From positions 62,001 to 126,000 of the forward strand of contig JBEKEM010000009.1 of assembly GCA_050013835.1 (NCBI GenBank): 64,000 nt of DNA, read 5' to 3'. Below the pieces are notes generated by a model, which was not told where the DNA came from, ran no database searches, and saw nothing but the letters and a program-made list of their open reading frames with translations. Every line of letters begins with the position of its first letter. Within the stretch, counting starts at the first letter, position 1. The stretch is from Bog-793 sp050013835. GTDB taxonomy: Bacteria; Actinomycetota; Acidimicrobiia; Acidimicrobiales; Bog-793. The position numbers and the translations under genes were made by a program. Shown piece after piece: positions 35,279-42,733 of the stretch.

Positions 35279-36037
35279 ATGGACAGCACCGAGCTCTCCG
35301 AGCTCCTCGAGCGGGTCCGGGACGGGAGCGTGAAACCCGACGCGGCCGCCGAGCGCCTGCGCCGGCTGCCGTTCGCGGATCTTGGGTTCGCCCGTGTCGA
35401 CCACCACCGGCTCTTACGCCAGGGACTGCCTGAGGCGGTGCTCGGCCAGGGCAAGACCGCCGGGCAGTGCGTCGCGATCGTCGCCGAGATGCTCGAGGAC
35501 GGTTCCGGCCCGGTCCTTCTCACCCGCGCCGACCGCGACCAGGTTGTCGCCGTGCTCGACCGCTGCCCCGGCGGCACGGTGACACCCAGTCTCGACGATC
35601 CGGCGACGATGTTCGTCGTCGGTTGGCGACCCGCCCCTCCGCGAACCGAGAAGGTTGTGGTCGTCACAGCCGGGACGGCCGACCTCCCGGTCGCCAACGA
35701 GTGTGTCGCCACGCTCTCGGCCTTCGGCTTCTCCCCGACGCTCATCGCCGACAGCGGCGTCGCTGGAATCCACCGCCTGCTCGCCAACGAGGCCGAGATC
35801 GCCGGGTGCGACGTGGCCGTGGTCGTCGCCGGCATGGAGGGCGCACTCGCCAGCGTCATCGGGGGGATCTCGCCGTCACCGGTCATCGCCGTCCCAACGA
35901 GCGTCGGCTACGGCGCCTCACTCGAAGGGGTGACTGCGCTCCTCGCGATGCTTGCGTCCTGCGCCCCAGGTGTCACAGTGGTGGGTATCGACAACGGCTT
36001 CGGCGCGGCGTGCGCCGTCACAAGGGCACTCCGGTGA
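35279..36037 (+). CDS. larB: LarB, nickel-pincer nucleotide biosynthesis carboxylase/hydrolase
   Basis: A 252-residue LarB. It carboxylates nicotinic acid adenine dinucleotide and hydrolyses it, the first step towards the nickel-pincer nucleotide. The C-terminal domain resembles PurE carboxylases: VVVVTAGTADLPVANE, VVVAGMEGALASVIGG, VPTSVGYGASLEGVTALLAML and a final GIDNGFGAA, which is diagnostic. ATG 35279 is used; the GTG directly before it is possible. It overlaps larC by 4 bases (GTGA). Confidence 0.94.
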   Translation: MDSTELSELLERVRDGSVKPDAAAERLRRLPFADLGFARVDHHRLLRQGLPEAVLGQGKTAGQCVAIVAEMLEDGSGPVLLTRADRDQVVAVLDRCPGGTVTPSLDDPATMFVVGWRPAPPRTEKVVVVTAGTADLPVANECVATLSAFGFSPTLIADSGVAGIHRLLANEAEIAGCDVAVVVAGMEGALASVIGGISPSPVIAVPTSVGYGASLEGVTALLAMLASCAPGVTVVGIDNGFGAACAVTRALR

Positions 36038-37299
36038 GCGAGAGCGCCCCCCTCCACCGGCACTCTCCCGGTGCGGTTGCGGGCACGAGGCTCGGGCCCC
36101 GCATCGCCTGGTTCCACTGCTTCGCCGGCATCGCCGGCGACATGGCCCTCGGCAGCCTGATCGACGCCGGGGCTGACCTCGACGAGGTTCGCGGCCTGCT
36201 CACACGGCTCGCCATCGACGGGTGGTCCCTCGAGGCGGAACCCGTCCTGCGGGGGGGTGTCGCCGCGACGCAGGTCCATGTCACCGTGAACGAGACGAGC
36301 GTCGTGCGGACGTTCCCCCACATCCTCGGCATCCTCGACGACGCCAAGCTGCCGACACGGGTGCATGACCGTGCCGTGGCGACGTTCTCGGCACTGGCCA
36401 AGGTGGAGGGCAGGCTCCACCGCCGCCCGACGAGCCAGGTCCACTTCCACGAGGTCGGCGGGCACGACACGATCGTCGACGTTGTCGGCACTGCCGCGGC
36501 CCTCGAGCTGCTCGGCGTCGACGAGGTCTCTTCGAGCCCGGTCGCCACGGGGAACGGCGTCGTGCGGACGAGTCACGGGCTGCTGCCCAACCCGTCGCCC
36601 GCCGTCCTCGGGCTCCTCGAGGATGCACCCGTGTGGGGACGCGACATCAACGTCGAGCTGACGACCCCGACCGGGGCAGCAATCCTCGCCGCCATGGCTA
36701 CCGGATTCGGTCCAATGCCGCCGATGGTCGTTGACTCGACCGGCTACGGGGCCGGGTCCCGCGAGATCGACGGGCTGCCGAACTGCACCCAGGTCGTCGT
36801 GGGCTGGCGGACGGCGACCGAGACGCCGGAGGGCACCCCGTACGGACAGCCGCTCGTCCTTCTCGAGGCGAACCTCGACGACGCGACGGGTGAGCAGCTC
36901 GCCGACGCCCTGCGAGCACTGCTCGAAGCGGGGGCGAACGACGCCTGGGTGACGCCGGTCGTGATGAAGAAGGGCCGCCCCGGTCACGTGCTCAGCGTGC
37001 TTGCCGACCGCGCCCTCGTCGAGCAGCTCTGCGCGGTCCTCACGGCCGAGACGGGCTCGCTGGGCGTTCGAGCCACCGCCGTCGGCCGGATGGCGGCGGC
37101 GCGACATCTCGAGCACGTCGAGGTCGATGGGAGGCCCATCCGCGTGAAGGTGAGCGCCGGTCGCGTCAAGGTCGAGCACGACGACGCCGCCGAGGTCGCC
37201 CGCCTGTCCGGGCGCCCGGTCCGCGAGGTCATCGAACGCGCCGAGCGGACCTGGTGGGAGCAGTCCGACCGCGAGCCCGAACCGCCGGAGAACGCCTGA
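36034..37299 (+). CDS. larC: LarC, nickel insertion protein for the nickel-pincer cofactor (single unbroken frame)
   Basis: A 421-residue LarC, a CTP-dependent cyclometallase that inserts nickel into the pincer nucleotide. Visible blocks are IAWFHCFAGIAGDMALGSLIDAG at the start, VHFHEVGGHDTIVDVVG in the middle, TPTGAAIL, LEANLDDATGEQLADAL, and VMKKGRPGHVLSVL. In Lactiplantibacillus larC is read by ribosomal frameshifting as LarC1/LarC2; here one continuous frame encodes both halves. GTG start overlapping larB. The lactate-racemase-type enzyme LarA is not in this window. Confidence 0.94.
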   Translation: MSESAPLHRHSPGAVAGTRLGPRIAWFHCFAGIAGDMALGSLIDAGADLDEVRGLLTRLAIDGWSLEAEPVLRGGVAATQVHVTVNETSVVRTFPHILGILDDAKLPTRVHDRAVATFSALAKVEGRLHRRPTSQVHFHEVGGHDTIVDVVGTAAALELLGVDEVSSSPVATGNGVVRTSHGLLPNPSPAVLGLLEDAPVWGRDINVELTTPTGAAILAAMATGFGPMPPMVVDSTGYGAGSREIDGLPNCTQVVVGWRTATETPEGTPYGQPLVLLEANLDDATGEQLADALRALLEAGANDAWVTPVVMKKGRPGHVLSVLADRALVEQLCAVLTAETGSLGVRATAVGRMAAARHLEHVEVDGRPIRVKVSAGRVKVEHDDAAEVARLSGRPVREVIERAERTWWEQSDREPEPPENA

Positions 37300-37302
37300 A
37301 GC

Positions 37303-37323
37303 GCCTGAGCCGCAGGCTCAGGC
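37303..37323. terminator. Bidirectional hairpin after larC
   Basis: GCCTGAGCC (37303-37311), a 3-base loop, then GGCTCAGGC (37315-37323): a perfect 9-bp stem directly after the larC stop and across the stop of the convergent gene. A T run is absent. The position suits a shared terminator. Confidence 0.5.
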
Positions 37324-38538
37324 AGAGACAAAGAGCGCGAACGTCCGCTGCGCCGGCACGCCATCCGGCATCGCGGCTGTGGCGGTCAGCTCGTAGCGGG
37401 TGGCGTGGCTGACGGCGAGCCTCGGCATCACGAGGTATTCCGAGGATCCCGGCGTGAGGGCGATGAGCTGGCGCCGGACGCTCACCCGGACCGCACCGGT
37501 GTGGGACGCCTTCGATGGTGAGAGCGCGACGGTCACCGAGGCCCCGCGAGCCGTCGTGTTGCCGGTGTTCTTCACGACGACGACGACCTCGAGGCGCGCC
37601 GTCGCCGCGACGACGGAGACCGAACCGGCCGGCGGAACCTGGACGGTCGTCGTCACCCCCGGCAGGGTCGTCGTCGTCGCAGTCGGCTTCGTCGTCGTCG
37701 TGGTCGACGACCCGGCCGAACCGAGGCTCGTGGTCGTGGTCGGCGGCAGTGTCGTGGACGTGGTCGTCGTCGTGGAAGTGGTCGTCGTCGTCGTGGGAAG
37801 CCCGGTGATGTTGAGGGGCGGCGGCTCGAGCGCCACGGCGACAATCGAAAGCGCGGGTGCGAACGCCAGGCTCGTCGCCGAGCGGAGCTCGCTCGCCCAG
37901 GCTCCCGCCGCCGACGCCGACCACAGGCCCGGCGTCAGGACCCAGACCGAGGACGGGAGGTACCGCGCCCCTGCGTCGCCGTGGACCGAGGCGACAAGCT
38001 GGCGGTAGCCCGTGTCGGCGGCGCCGAAACGGGACCCGGCAGTGGAGAGAAACCGGGTCGCCGCCCGGAGCGGCGATCCGCCGGCCCGCGAGGAGATCGC
38101 GAGTTCGATTCCCCGGGCGAGGTTCTCCGCTCCCTCACGACGCAGCTCGAGGACTCCCGTCGCGAGTGCGTCGGCACGGGGGGACGGGGCGGCCATGCCG
38201 AGCTGCCGGTAGGTGTCGGCGTCGGCAACGGCGCCCTGCTCGAGCTCGGCGAGCGCGAACTCGAGCGTGACCCGGTCGAAGGAAGCCGGGTCGGTCGCGT
38301 GGGCACGGATCGCGTTCAGCGTCGGGGCGAGCGTGTTCGACTCGTCGACGATCGCAGCCACTGCGGCAACCCACGTCTTGTCGGTCCGCCGGCCGACCCC
38401 GGAGGACGAATTCACGACCTGATCGACGACTTCGCCGACGACGAGGCAGGCGAGCAGGGCGACCGCGACGCCGATAAGGAAGCGCCGGTGCCCGTGCGGG
38501 GAGGACGGCAGGGCACGACGGCCGCGTCGGTCGGGCAT
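37318..38538 (-). CDS. Membrane-anchored exported protein with Thr-rich linker
   Basis: A 406-residue protein of unknown function. After a basic start, one membrane helix (LIGVAVALLACLVVGEVVDQVV) should anchor it with the rest outside. Residues about 55-235 form an Ala-rich helical region. A linker of Thr, with some Ser and Pro, follows (nucleotides near 37640-37800). The final 110 residues look like an extracellular beta-sandwich of the CARDB or DUF11 type (VVVVKNTGNTTARGASVTV). Its target and partners are not indicated. It converges on larC and lies 69 bases downstream of sqdB. Confidence 0.7.
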   Translation of the reverse strand: MPDRRGRRALPSSPHGHRRFLIGVAVALLACLVVGEVVDQVVNSSSGVGRRTDKTWVAAVAAIVDESNTLAPTLNAIRAHATDPASFDRVTLEFALAELEQGAVADADTYRQLGMAAPSPRADALATGVLELRREGAENLARGIELAISSRAGGSPLRAATRFLSTAGSRFGAADTGYRQLVASVHGDAGARYLPSSVWVLTPGLWSASAAGAWASELRSATSLAFAPALSIVAVALEPPPLNITGLPTTTTTTSTTTTTSTTLPPTTTTSLGSAGSSTTTTTKPTATTTTLPGVTTTVQVPPAGSVSVVAATARLEVVVVVKNTGNTTARGASVTVALSPSKASHTGAVRVSVRRQLIALTPGSSEYLVMPRLAVSHATRYELTATAAMPDGVPAQRTFALFVSA

Positions 38539-38607
38539 CAGGCCGACCCTAGCGGTCCAGCGGTGACCGTTCTGGGCGTTATCGCGCCGCGCTGCGCCTG
38601 CCCGGCG

Positions 38608-39792
38608 TCACTCGCCGACAGCGCCTCCACTGACGCTCACCTCGGACTTCGTCGTCCGCCAGTTGACCGTCGGCCGGATCGCCTCGGGGTTAACGCGGTT
38701 CTTGTGCTTGATCGCCATCTCGACCAGCGAGGCGACGTGCTCGTCGTTCAGCAAGTGCGGGTCCAGCCCGAGATCAGGCAGTTTCGTCGCGATCGCGTGG
38801 TAGTAGTGCTCTTCCTTCTCGACACGGGGGTCGGGAATCGACTCGATCGTGACCGGCACCGGCGAGACGCGCTTGACCCACTCGGCGAGCCCGTTCACCG
38901 AGAACGACTCGGTGAACTGGTTGAAAACACGGAACTCACCCGAGGCGGCCGGGTTGAGACAGGCGAGCTCGACGCAGGCGAGCGTGTCACGAATGTCGAG
39001 CATGCCCCGCGTCTGGCCGCCCTTGCCGTAGACGGTAAGGGGGTAGCCGACGGCGGCCTGGACGGCGAAGCGGTTGAGCACCGTGCCGAACACTCCGTCG
39101 TAGTCGAACCGGGTCTCGAGATCGGGATGCATCAAAGTCTCGGGGGTCTGCTGTCCGTAAACGACACCCTGGTTGAGGTCCGTCGAACGAAGTCCCCAGA
39201 TCTTGCAGGCAAAATGGATGTTGTGGCTGTCGTGCACCTTGGACAGGTGGTAGAAGGAGCCTGGCTGCTTCGGGTACGGCAAGACGTCGGTCCGGCCCTT
39301 ATGGGTGATCTCGATGTAGCCCTCTTCGATGTCGATGTTCGGCGTGCCGTACTCACCCATCGTGCCCAGCTTGACGATGTGGATCTCCGGGTTGAGCTCG
39401 GCGATCACGTAGAGGAGGTTGAGCGTCCCCACGACGTTGTTCACCTGGGTGTAGACGGCGTGTTTCCGGTCGATCATCGAGTACGGCGCACTGCGCTGTT
39501 CGGCGAAGTGGACAATCGCCTCGGGGTCGAAGGAACGGACCGTCTCGTAAAGGAACGGGTAGTCGGTGAGGTCGCCGATGAAGGGTTCGATGGAGTGTCC
39601 GCTGACTTCCTTCCACGTTGCTACACGTCGGTGCAGCTGGCGGATCGGGACGAGGGAGTTCGATCCCATCTCGTCGTCGTAGTGCCGACGGACGAGATTG
39701 TCGACAACTCCAACATCGTGACCGCGCTGGGAGAAGTGGAGTGCGGTCGGCCATCCAAGGTAGCCGTCGCCCCCTAGAACGAGGATCCGCAT
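38608..39792 (-). CDS. sqdB: UDP-sulfoquinovose synthase
   Basis: A 394-residue extended short-chain dehydrogenase-type enzyme that turns UDP-glucose and sulfite into UDP-sulfoquinovose, the head-group donor for sulfolipid or sulfonated glycans. The NAD motif is VLGGDGYLGWPTALHFSQRGH, followed by VVDNLVRR, HFAEQRSAPYSMIDRKHA and TQVNNVVGTLNLLY, all typical of SqdB rather than of ordinary UDP-glucose epimerases. YHLSKVHDSHN carries the catalytic Tyr-x3-Lys. ATG 39792 has GGAAGGA upstream; the open frame reaches further but lacks support. No SqdX/SqdD glycosyltransferase is in the window. Confidence 0.9.
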   Translation of the reverse strand: MRILVLGGDGYLGWPTALHFSQRGHDVGVVDNLVRRHYDDEMGSNSLVPIRQLHRRVATWKEVSGHSIEPFIGDLTDYPFLYETVRSFDPEAIVHFAEQRSAPYSMIDRKHAVYTQVNNVVGTLNLLYVIAELNPEIHIVKLGTMGEYGTPNIDIEEGYIEITHKGRTDVLPYPKQPGSFYHLSKVHDSHNIHFACKIWGLRSTDLNQGVVYGQQTPETLMHPDLETRFDYDGVFGTVLNRFAVQAAVGYPLTVYGKGGQTRGMLDIRDTLACVELACLNPAASGEFRVFNQFTESFSVNGLAEWVKRVSPVPVTIESIPDPRVEKEEHYYHAIATKLPDLGLDPHLLNDEHVASLVEMAIKHKNRVNPEAIRPTVNWRTTKSEVSVSGGAVGE

Positions 39793-39943
39793 CGGGCTGT
39801 CCTTCCTGTCATGAGCTAGTTGCTCGTCAGTCCACCTTGGCGACATGAGATCGCAGACCGCGGGGATCAGCGAGTTTGACGGTCGCCAGCCGGGGCGCGA
39901 CGCATCGTGGTAACGCTTGCGTCTTGGTAACCGACCGAGAAGT

Positions 39944-39972
39944 TTAGTCGAGTCGGGGCGACCCGGTACACT
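39944..39972 (+). promoter_or_regulatory. Candidate promoter of tRNA-Thr(TGT)
   Basis: TTAGTC (39944-39949), a 17-base spacer and TACACT (39967-39972) lie about 95 bases before the tRNA. The -10 box is good and the -35 weak, so this is a possibility only. Confidence 0.3.
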
Positions 39973-40067
39973 GCCTCTGTCCCGGCGGAACGCCTCCTCG
40001 GCCCGGCCATCCGCGGCCAATCCTGAGCGCGCGGGGCCGCGACGACGGCGCGATGCTCGCGACCGAC

Positions 40068-40143
40068 GCCGGTGTGGCGCAGCTGGCAGCGCAGGCGACT
40101 TGTAATCGTCAGGTCGTGGGTTCGAGTCCCACCACCGGCTCCA
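40068..40143 (+). tRNA. tRNA-Thr (anticodon TGT)
   Basis: A complete cloverleaf on the plus strand. The acceptor GCCGGTG pairs with CACCGGC, the anticodon loop CTTGTAA gives TGT, and the T arm is GTGGG-TTCGAGT-CCCAC. The 3' CCA is encoded, unlike in the other two tRNAs of this window. It reads ACA codons. Confidence 0.95.
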
Positions 40144-40197
40144 CCCCTCCGGAGACCCATTTGACCTGCGGAAATCCGCGTCGGCTGGGGACGGGCC

Positions 40198-40569
40198 CTA
40201 TTCGGGGAGATGGCAGACGGCCTCGACGTTGTTGCCATCCGGGTCGCGGACGAAAGCACCGTAGTAACCGGGGTGGTATTCGGGCCACAGGCGCGGTTCG
40301 TGGAGCACCTCGGCCCCCTCGGCCACGGCGGCGTCGAAGAAGGCCCGCACCGCGGCGCGGTCGGCGGCGTGGAAGGCGAGATGGGACTCCCGGAAGCCCT
40401 CACCCGTCACCGCCGGCCCGACCCAGAACTCGGGCTTCCCGCCGACGCCGAAGCCGACGACCTCCCCGAAGTCCATCACCCGACTGCCGCCCAGCGGTGC
40501 CAGGACGGCGTCATAGAAAGCGATGCTTCTGGTGGCATCGGCGCACTGAATCGAGAAATGATCAATCAT
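40198..40569 (-). CDS. VOC-superfamily (glyoxalase/bleomycin-resistance-like) protein
   Basis: A 123-residue vicinal-oxygen-chelate protein. It starts IDHFSIQCADATRSIAFYDAVLAPLG, has SHLAFHAADRAAVRAFFDAA in the second half, and ends FVRDPDGNNVEAVCH. His4, the His in SHLAFHA and the Glu in NVEAV fit the usual metal ligands. The reaction cannot be predicted; similar proteins of this size are often annotated as lyases or dioxygenase-like. ATG 40569 is used because upstream codons are Arg/Pro-rich. It lies between tRNA-Thr and the divergent hem operon. Confidence 0.85.
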   Translation of the reverse strand: MIDHFSIQCADATRSIAFYDAVLAPLGGSRVMDFGEVVGFGVGGKPEFWVGPAVTGEGFRESHLAFHAADRAAVRAFFDAAVAEGAEVLHEPRLWPEYHPGYYGAFVRDPDGNNVEAVCHLPE

Positions 40570-40741
40570 GCGCACATCATGGCCCGGCGGGGCGGTCCGC
40601 GGAAGCCCTCCCAGCGCGCGCCCCGACCAACCGTCGGTAACGGGGCATCGGCCAGGCGACACCGAGTCGCGGCAGGCCGCCCACCGGGGCTGTTTCGGCA
40701 ACCCGCCGTCCCGCACCCGGCGACGGCGGTAGCGTCATCGG

Positions 40742-41782
40742 GTGCCCGCCGCAGATTCGGATTTCCTCTCGGCGTGCCGGTGCAATCCGGTCCGCCGTAC
40801 GCCGGTGTGGTTCATGCGGCAGGCGGGGCGATCGCTCCCGGAGTTCCGCGCCCGCCGTGGCACCAACAGCATCCTCGAGGCCGTGCGCGACCCCGAGCTC
40901 GCCGCCGAGCTCACCTGCCATCCGGTGCGTCGTTACGGTGTCGACGCCGCGATCCTCTTCTCCGACATCATGGTCCCGTACGCCGCGATCGGCTGCGGTG
41001 TGGCGGTCGTCCCGGGCACGGGGCCCGTCGTGGACCAGCCGTTCCGCTACGAGTCCGACCTCGGACGGCTGCGCCCGCTCGAACCGGAGACCGACACGCC
41101 CTACGTCCTCGAGACGGTCCGACGCGTCGTCGAAGCTGTCGACGTGCCCGTCATCGGCTTCGCCGGAGCGCCGTTCACGATTGCCAGCTACCTCATCGAG
41201 GGCGGGCCCTCCCGCGATTTCGCCCGCACCAAGACGTTGATGCACTCGGCGCCGGGGACCTGGTTCGGGCTCGTCGACCGGCTTGCCGGGATCGCCATCG
41301 CCTCGCTGCGCAGCCAGGTCGACGCCGGAGCGCGCGCCGTCCAGCTGTTCGACAGCTGGGTCGGAGCGCTAAGCCGCGCCGACTACGAGCGTTTCGCCCT
41401 GCCGGCGACCCGCCGCATCCTCGATGCTCTCGCTGACCTCGCCGCCCCGCGCATCGTGTTTGGCGTGGGCACCGGGGAGCTCCTTGACCTGATGGCGGAC
41501 GCCGGTGCCGACGTCGTTGGTGTCGACTGGCGCGTGCCGCTCGATCACGCCGCCGCCCGGGTCGGGAACCGCACGGCCCTCCAGGGCAACCTCGACCCGG
41601 CGATCTGCCTCGCCGGCTTCGACGCCGTCGAGACGGCGGCCCGCCAGGTCCTCGCCGAGGGACGGGCGGCTGCGGGGCACGTCTTCAACCTCGGCCACGG
41701 CGTGCTTCCGGGGACCGACCCCGAGGTCCTGCGCCGCCTCGTCGACCTCGTCCACGGCACGACCCCGGGCACGGCAGGGTAG
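40742..41782 (+). CDS. hemE: Uroporphyrinogen decarboxylase
   Basis: A 346-residue enzyme that removes four carboxyl groups from uroporphyrinogen III to give coproporphyrinogen III. Signature 1, PVWFMRQAGRSLPEFR, is near residue 20, and signature 2, GFAGAPFTIASYLIEGG, is near 140. FSDIMVP, VQLFDSWVGALS and HVFNLGHGVLPGTDP complete the set. The start is GTG. It begins the operon hemE-cpfC-cgoX-lnt, with only 4 bases to the next start. Confidence 0.96.
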   Translation: MPAADSDFLSACRCNPVRRTPVWFMRQAGRSLPEFRARRGTNSILEAVRDPELAAELTCHPVRRYGVDAAILFSDIMVPYAAIGCGVAVVPGTGPVVDQPFRYESDLGRLRPLEPETDTPYVLETVRRVVEAVDVPVIGFAGAPFTIASYLIEGGPSRDFARTKTLMHSAPGTWFGLVDRLAGIAIASLRSQVDAGARAVQLFDSWVGALSRADYERFALPATRRILDALADLAAPRIVFGVGTGELLDLMADAGADVVGVDWRVPLDHAAARVGNRTALQGNLDPAICLAGFDAVETAARQVLAEGRAAAGHVFNLGHGVLPGTDPEVLRRLVDLVHGTTPGTAG

Positions 41783-41786
41783 CCCG

Positions 41787-42713
41787 ATGACGACCGGCGT
41801 CCTCGTGATGGCGTACGGCACGCCGCGGGGCCCCGACGACGTCGCGGCCTTCTACACGGATATCCGGCGCGGCTCCCCACCGTCCGCCGCCCAGCTCGCC
41901 GAGCTTCAGTCCCGCTACGCCGCCATCGGCGGCGTCTCGCCGCTCGCCGAGAAGACAGCGGCGCAGGTCGCCGCCCTCGACCGGGCGCTCGGGACGAGGG
42001 CCCCCGGGCACTTCCGCACCGCCTACGGCGCCAAGCACTCCTCCCCCAAGATCGAGGCGGCCGTCGACGAGTTGGTCGACTCCGGCGCAGCGGCGGTCGT
42101 CGGTCTCGTGCTCGCGCCGCACTACTCCGCCGGGAGCGTCGGCGAGTACCTCGCCCGGGCCGGACGGCGGACTGCCGAACGCGGTATCCCAGCGGCCTTT
42201 GTCGAACGCTGGGGTGCCGAGCCCGAGCTCATCGAGCTCCTCGCCCGCCGCACACAGGAGGCCGTCACCTCGCTGGCCGTTCCCCCCTCTGAGGTCGAGG
42301 TGGTCTTCACGGCGCACAGCCTGCCAACCCGGTTTGCCGCGGCGGGGGACCGCTACCCCGACGAACTCGTCGAGACGGCGAGGCTCGTCGCCGAGCGCTG
42401 CCATCTCCCGCGCTGGCGGACGGGATGGCAGAGCGCCGGCCGGACCGACGAGGAGTGGCTCGGCCCCGACATTCTCGACCTCCTCGCCGCCTCCGCCGGC
42501 GAGGGGGCCCGGGCCGTCGTCGTCTGCGCCGCCGGCTTCACCTCCGACCACCTCGAACTCTGCTATGACCTCGACATCGCGGCGCGCGACCGTGCCGCCG
42601 AGCTCGGGCTCGCCTTCGCCCGCACCGCTTCCTTGAACGACGACCCGGTGCTCGCGGGACTGCTCGCCCGTCTCGTCGCGGCGGCCGACCCCGCGCCGCC
42701 CGCCCGACCCTGA
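41787..42713 (+). CDS. cpfC: Ferrochelatase (coproporphyrin-type)
   Basis: A 308-residue HemH/CpfC protein. In an organism with ChdC, it should insert iron into coproporphyrin III. It begins VLVMAYGTPRGPDDVAAFYTDIRRG, has TAYGAKHSSPKI and LVLAPHYS, and keeps VVFTAHSLPTRF with the catalytic His and a GFTSDHLELCYDLDIAARDRA stretch with the conserved glutamate. Cysteines that could hold a 2Fe-2S cluster near the C-terminus are not obvious. ATG 41787 fits the operon spacing; the frame stays open upstream inside hemE. Confidence 0.93.
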   Translation: MTTGVLVMAYGTPRGPDDVAAFYTDIRRGSPPSAAQLAELQSRYAAIGGVSPLAEKTAAQVAALDRALGTRAPGHFRTAYGAKHSSPKIEAAVDELVDSGAAAVVGLVLAPHYSAGSVGEYLARAGRRTAERGIPAAFVERWGAEPELIELLARRTQEAVTSLAVPPSEVEVVFTAHSLPTRFAAAGDRYPDELVETARLVAERCHLPRWRTGWQSAGRTDEEWLGPDILDLLAASAGEGARAVVVCAAGFTSDHLELCYDLDIAARDRAAELGLAFARTASLNDDPVLAGLLARLVAAADPAPPARP

Positions 42714-42733
42714 CCCGGCGGCAGGGCTTCCCG

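Noticed and set aside
37640..37800. Repetitive GTC/GTG tracts that might be a repeat array or CRISPR-like element
   Set aside because: They encode the Thr-rich linker of the exported protein. There are no regular spacers, and no CRISPR array was seen in the window.
37981..39777. A 598-codon plus-strand frame across the exported-protein and sqdB genes
   Set aside because: The opposite strand encodes clear protein features; this frame is a shadow.
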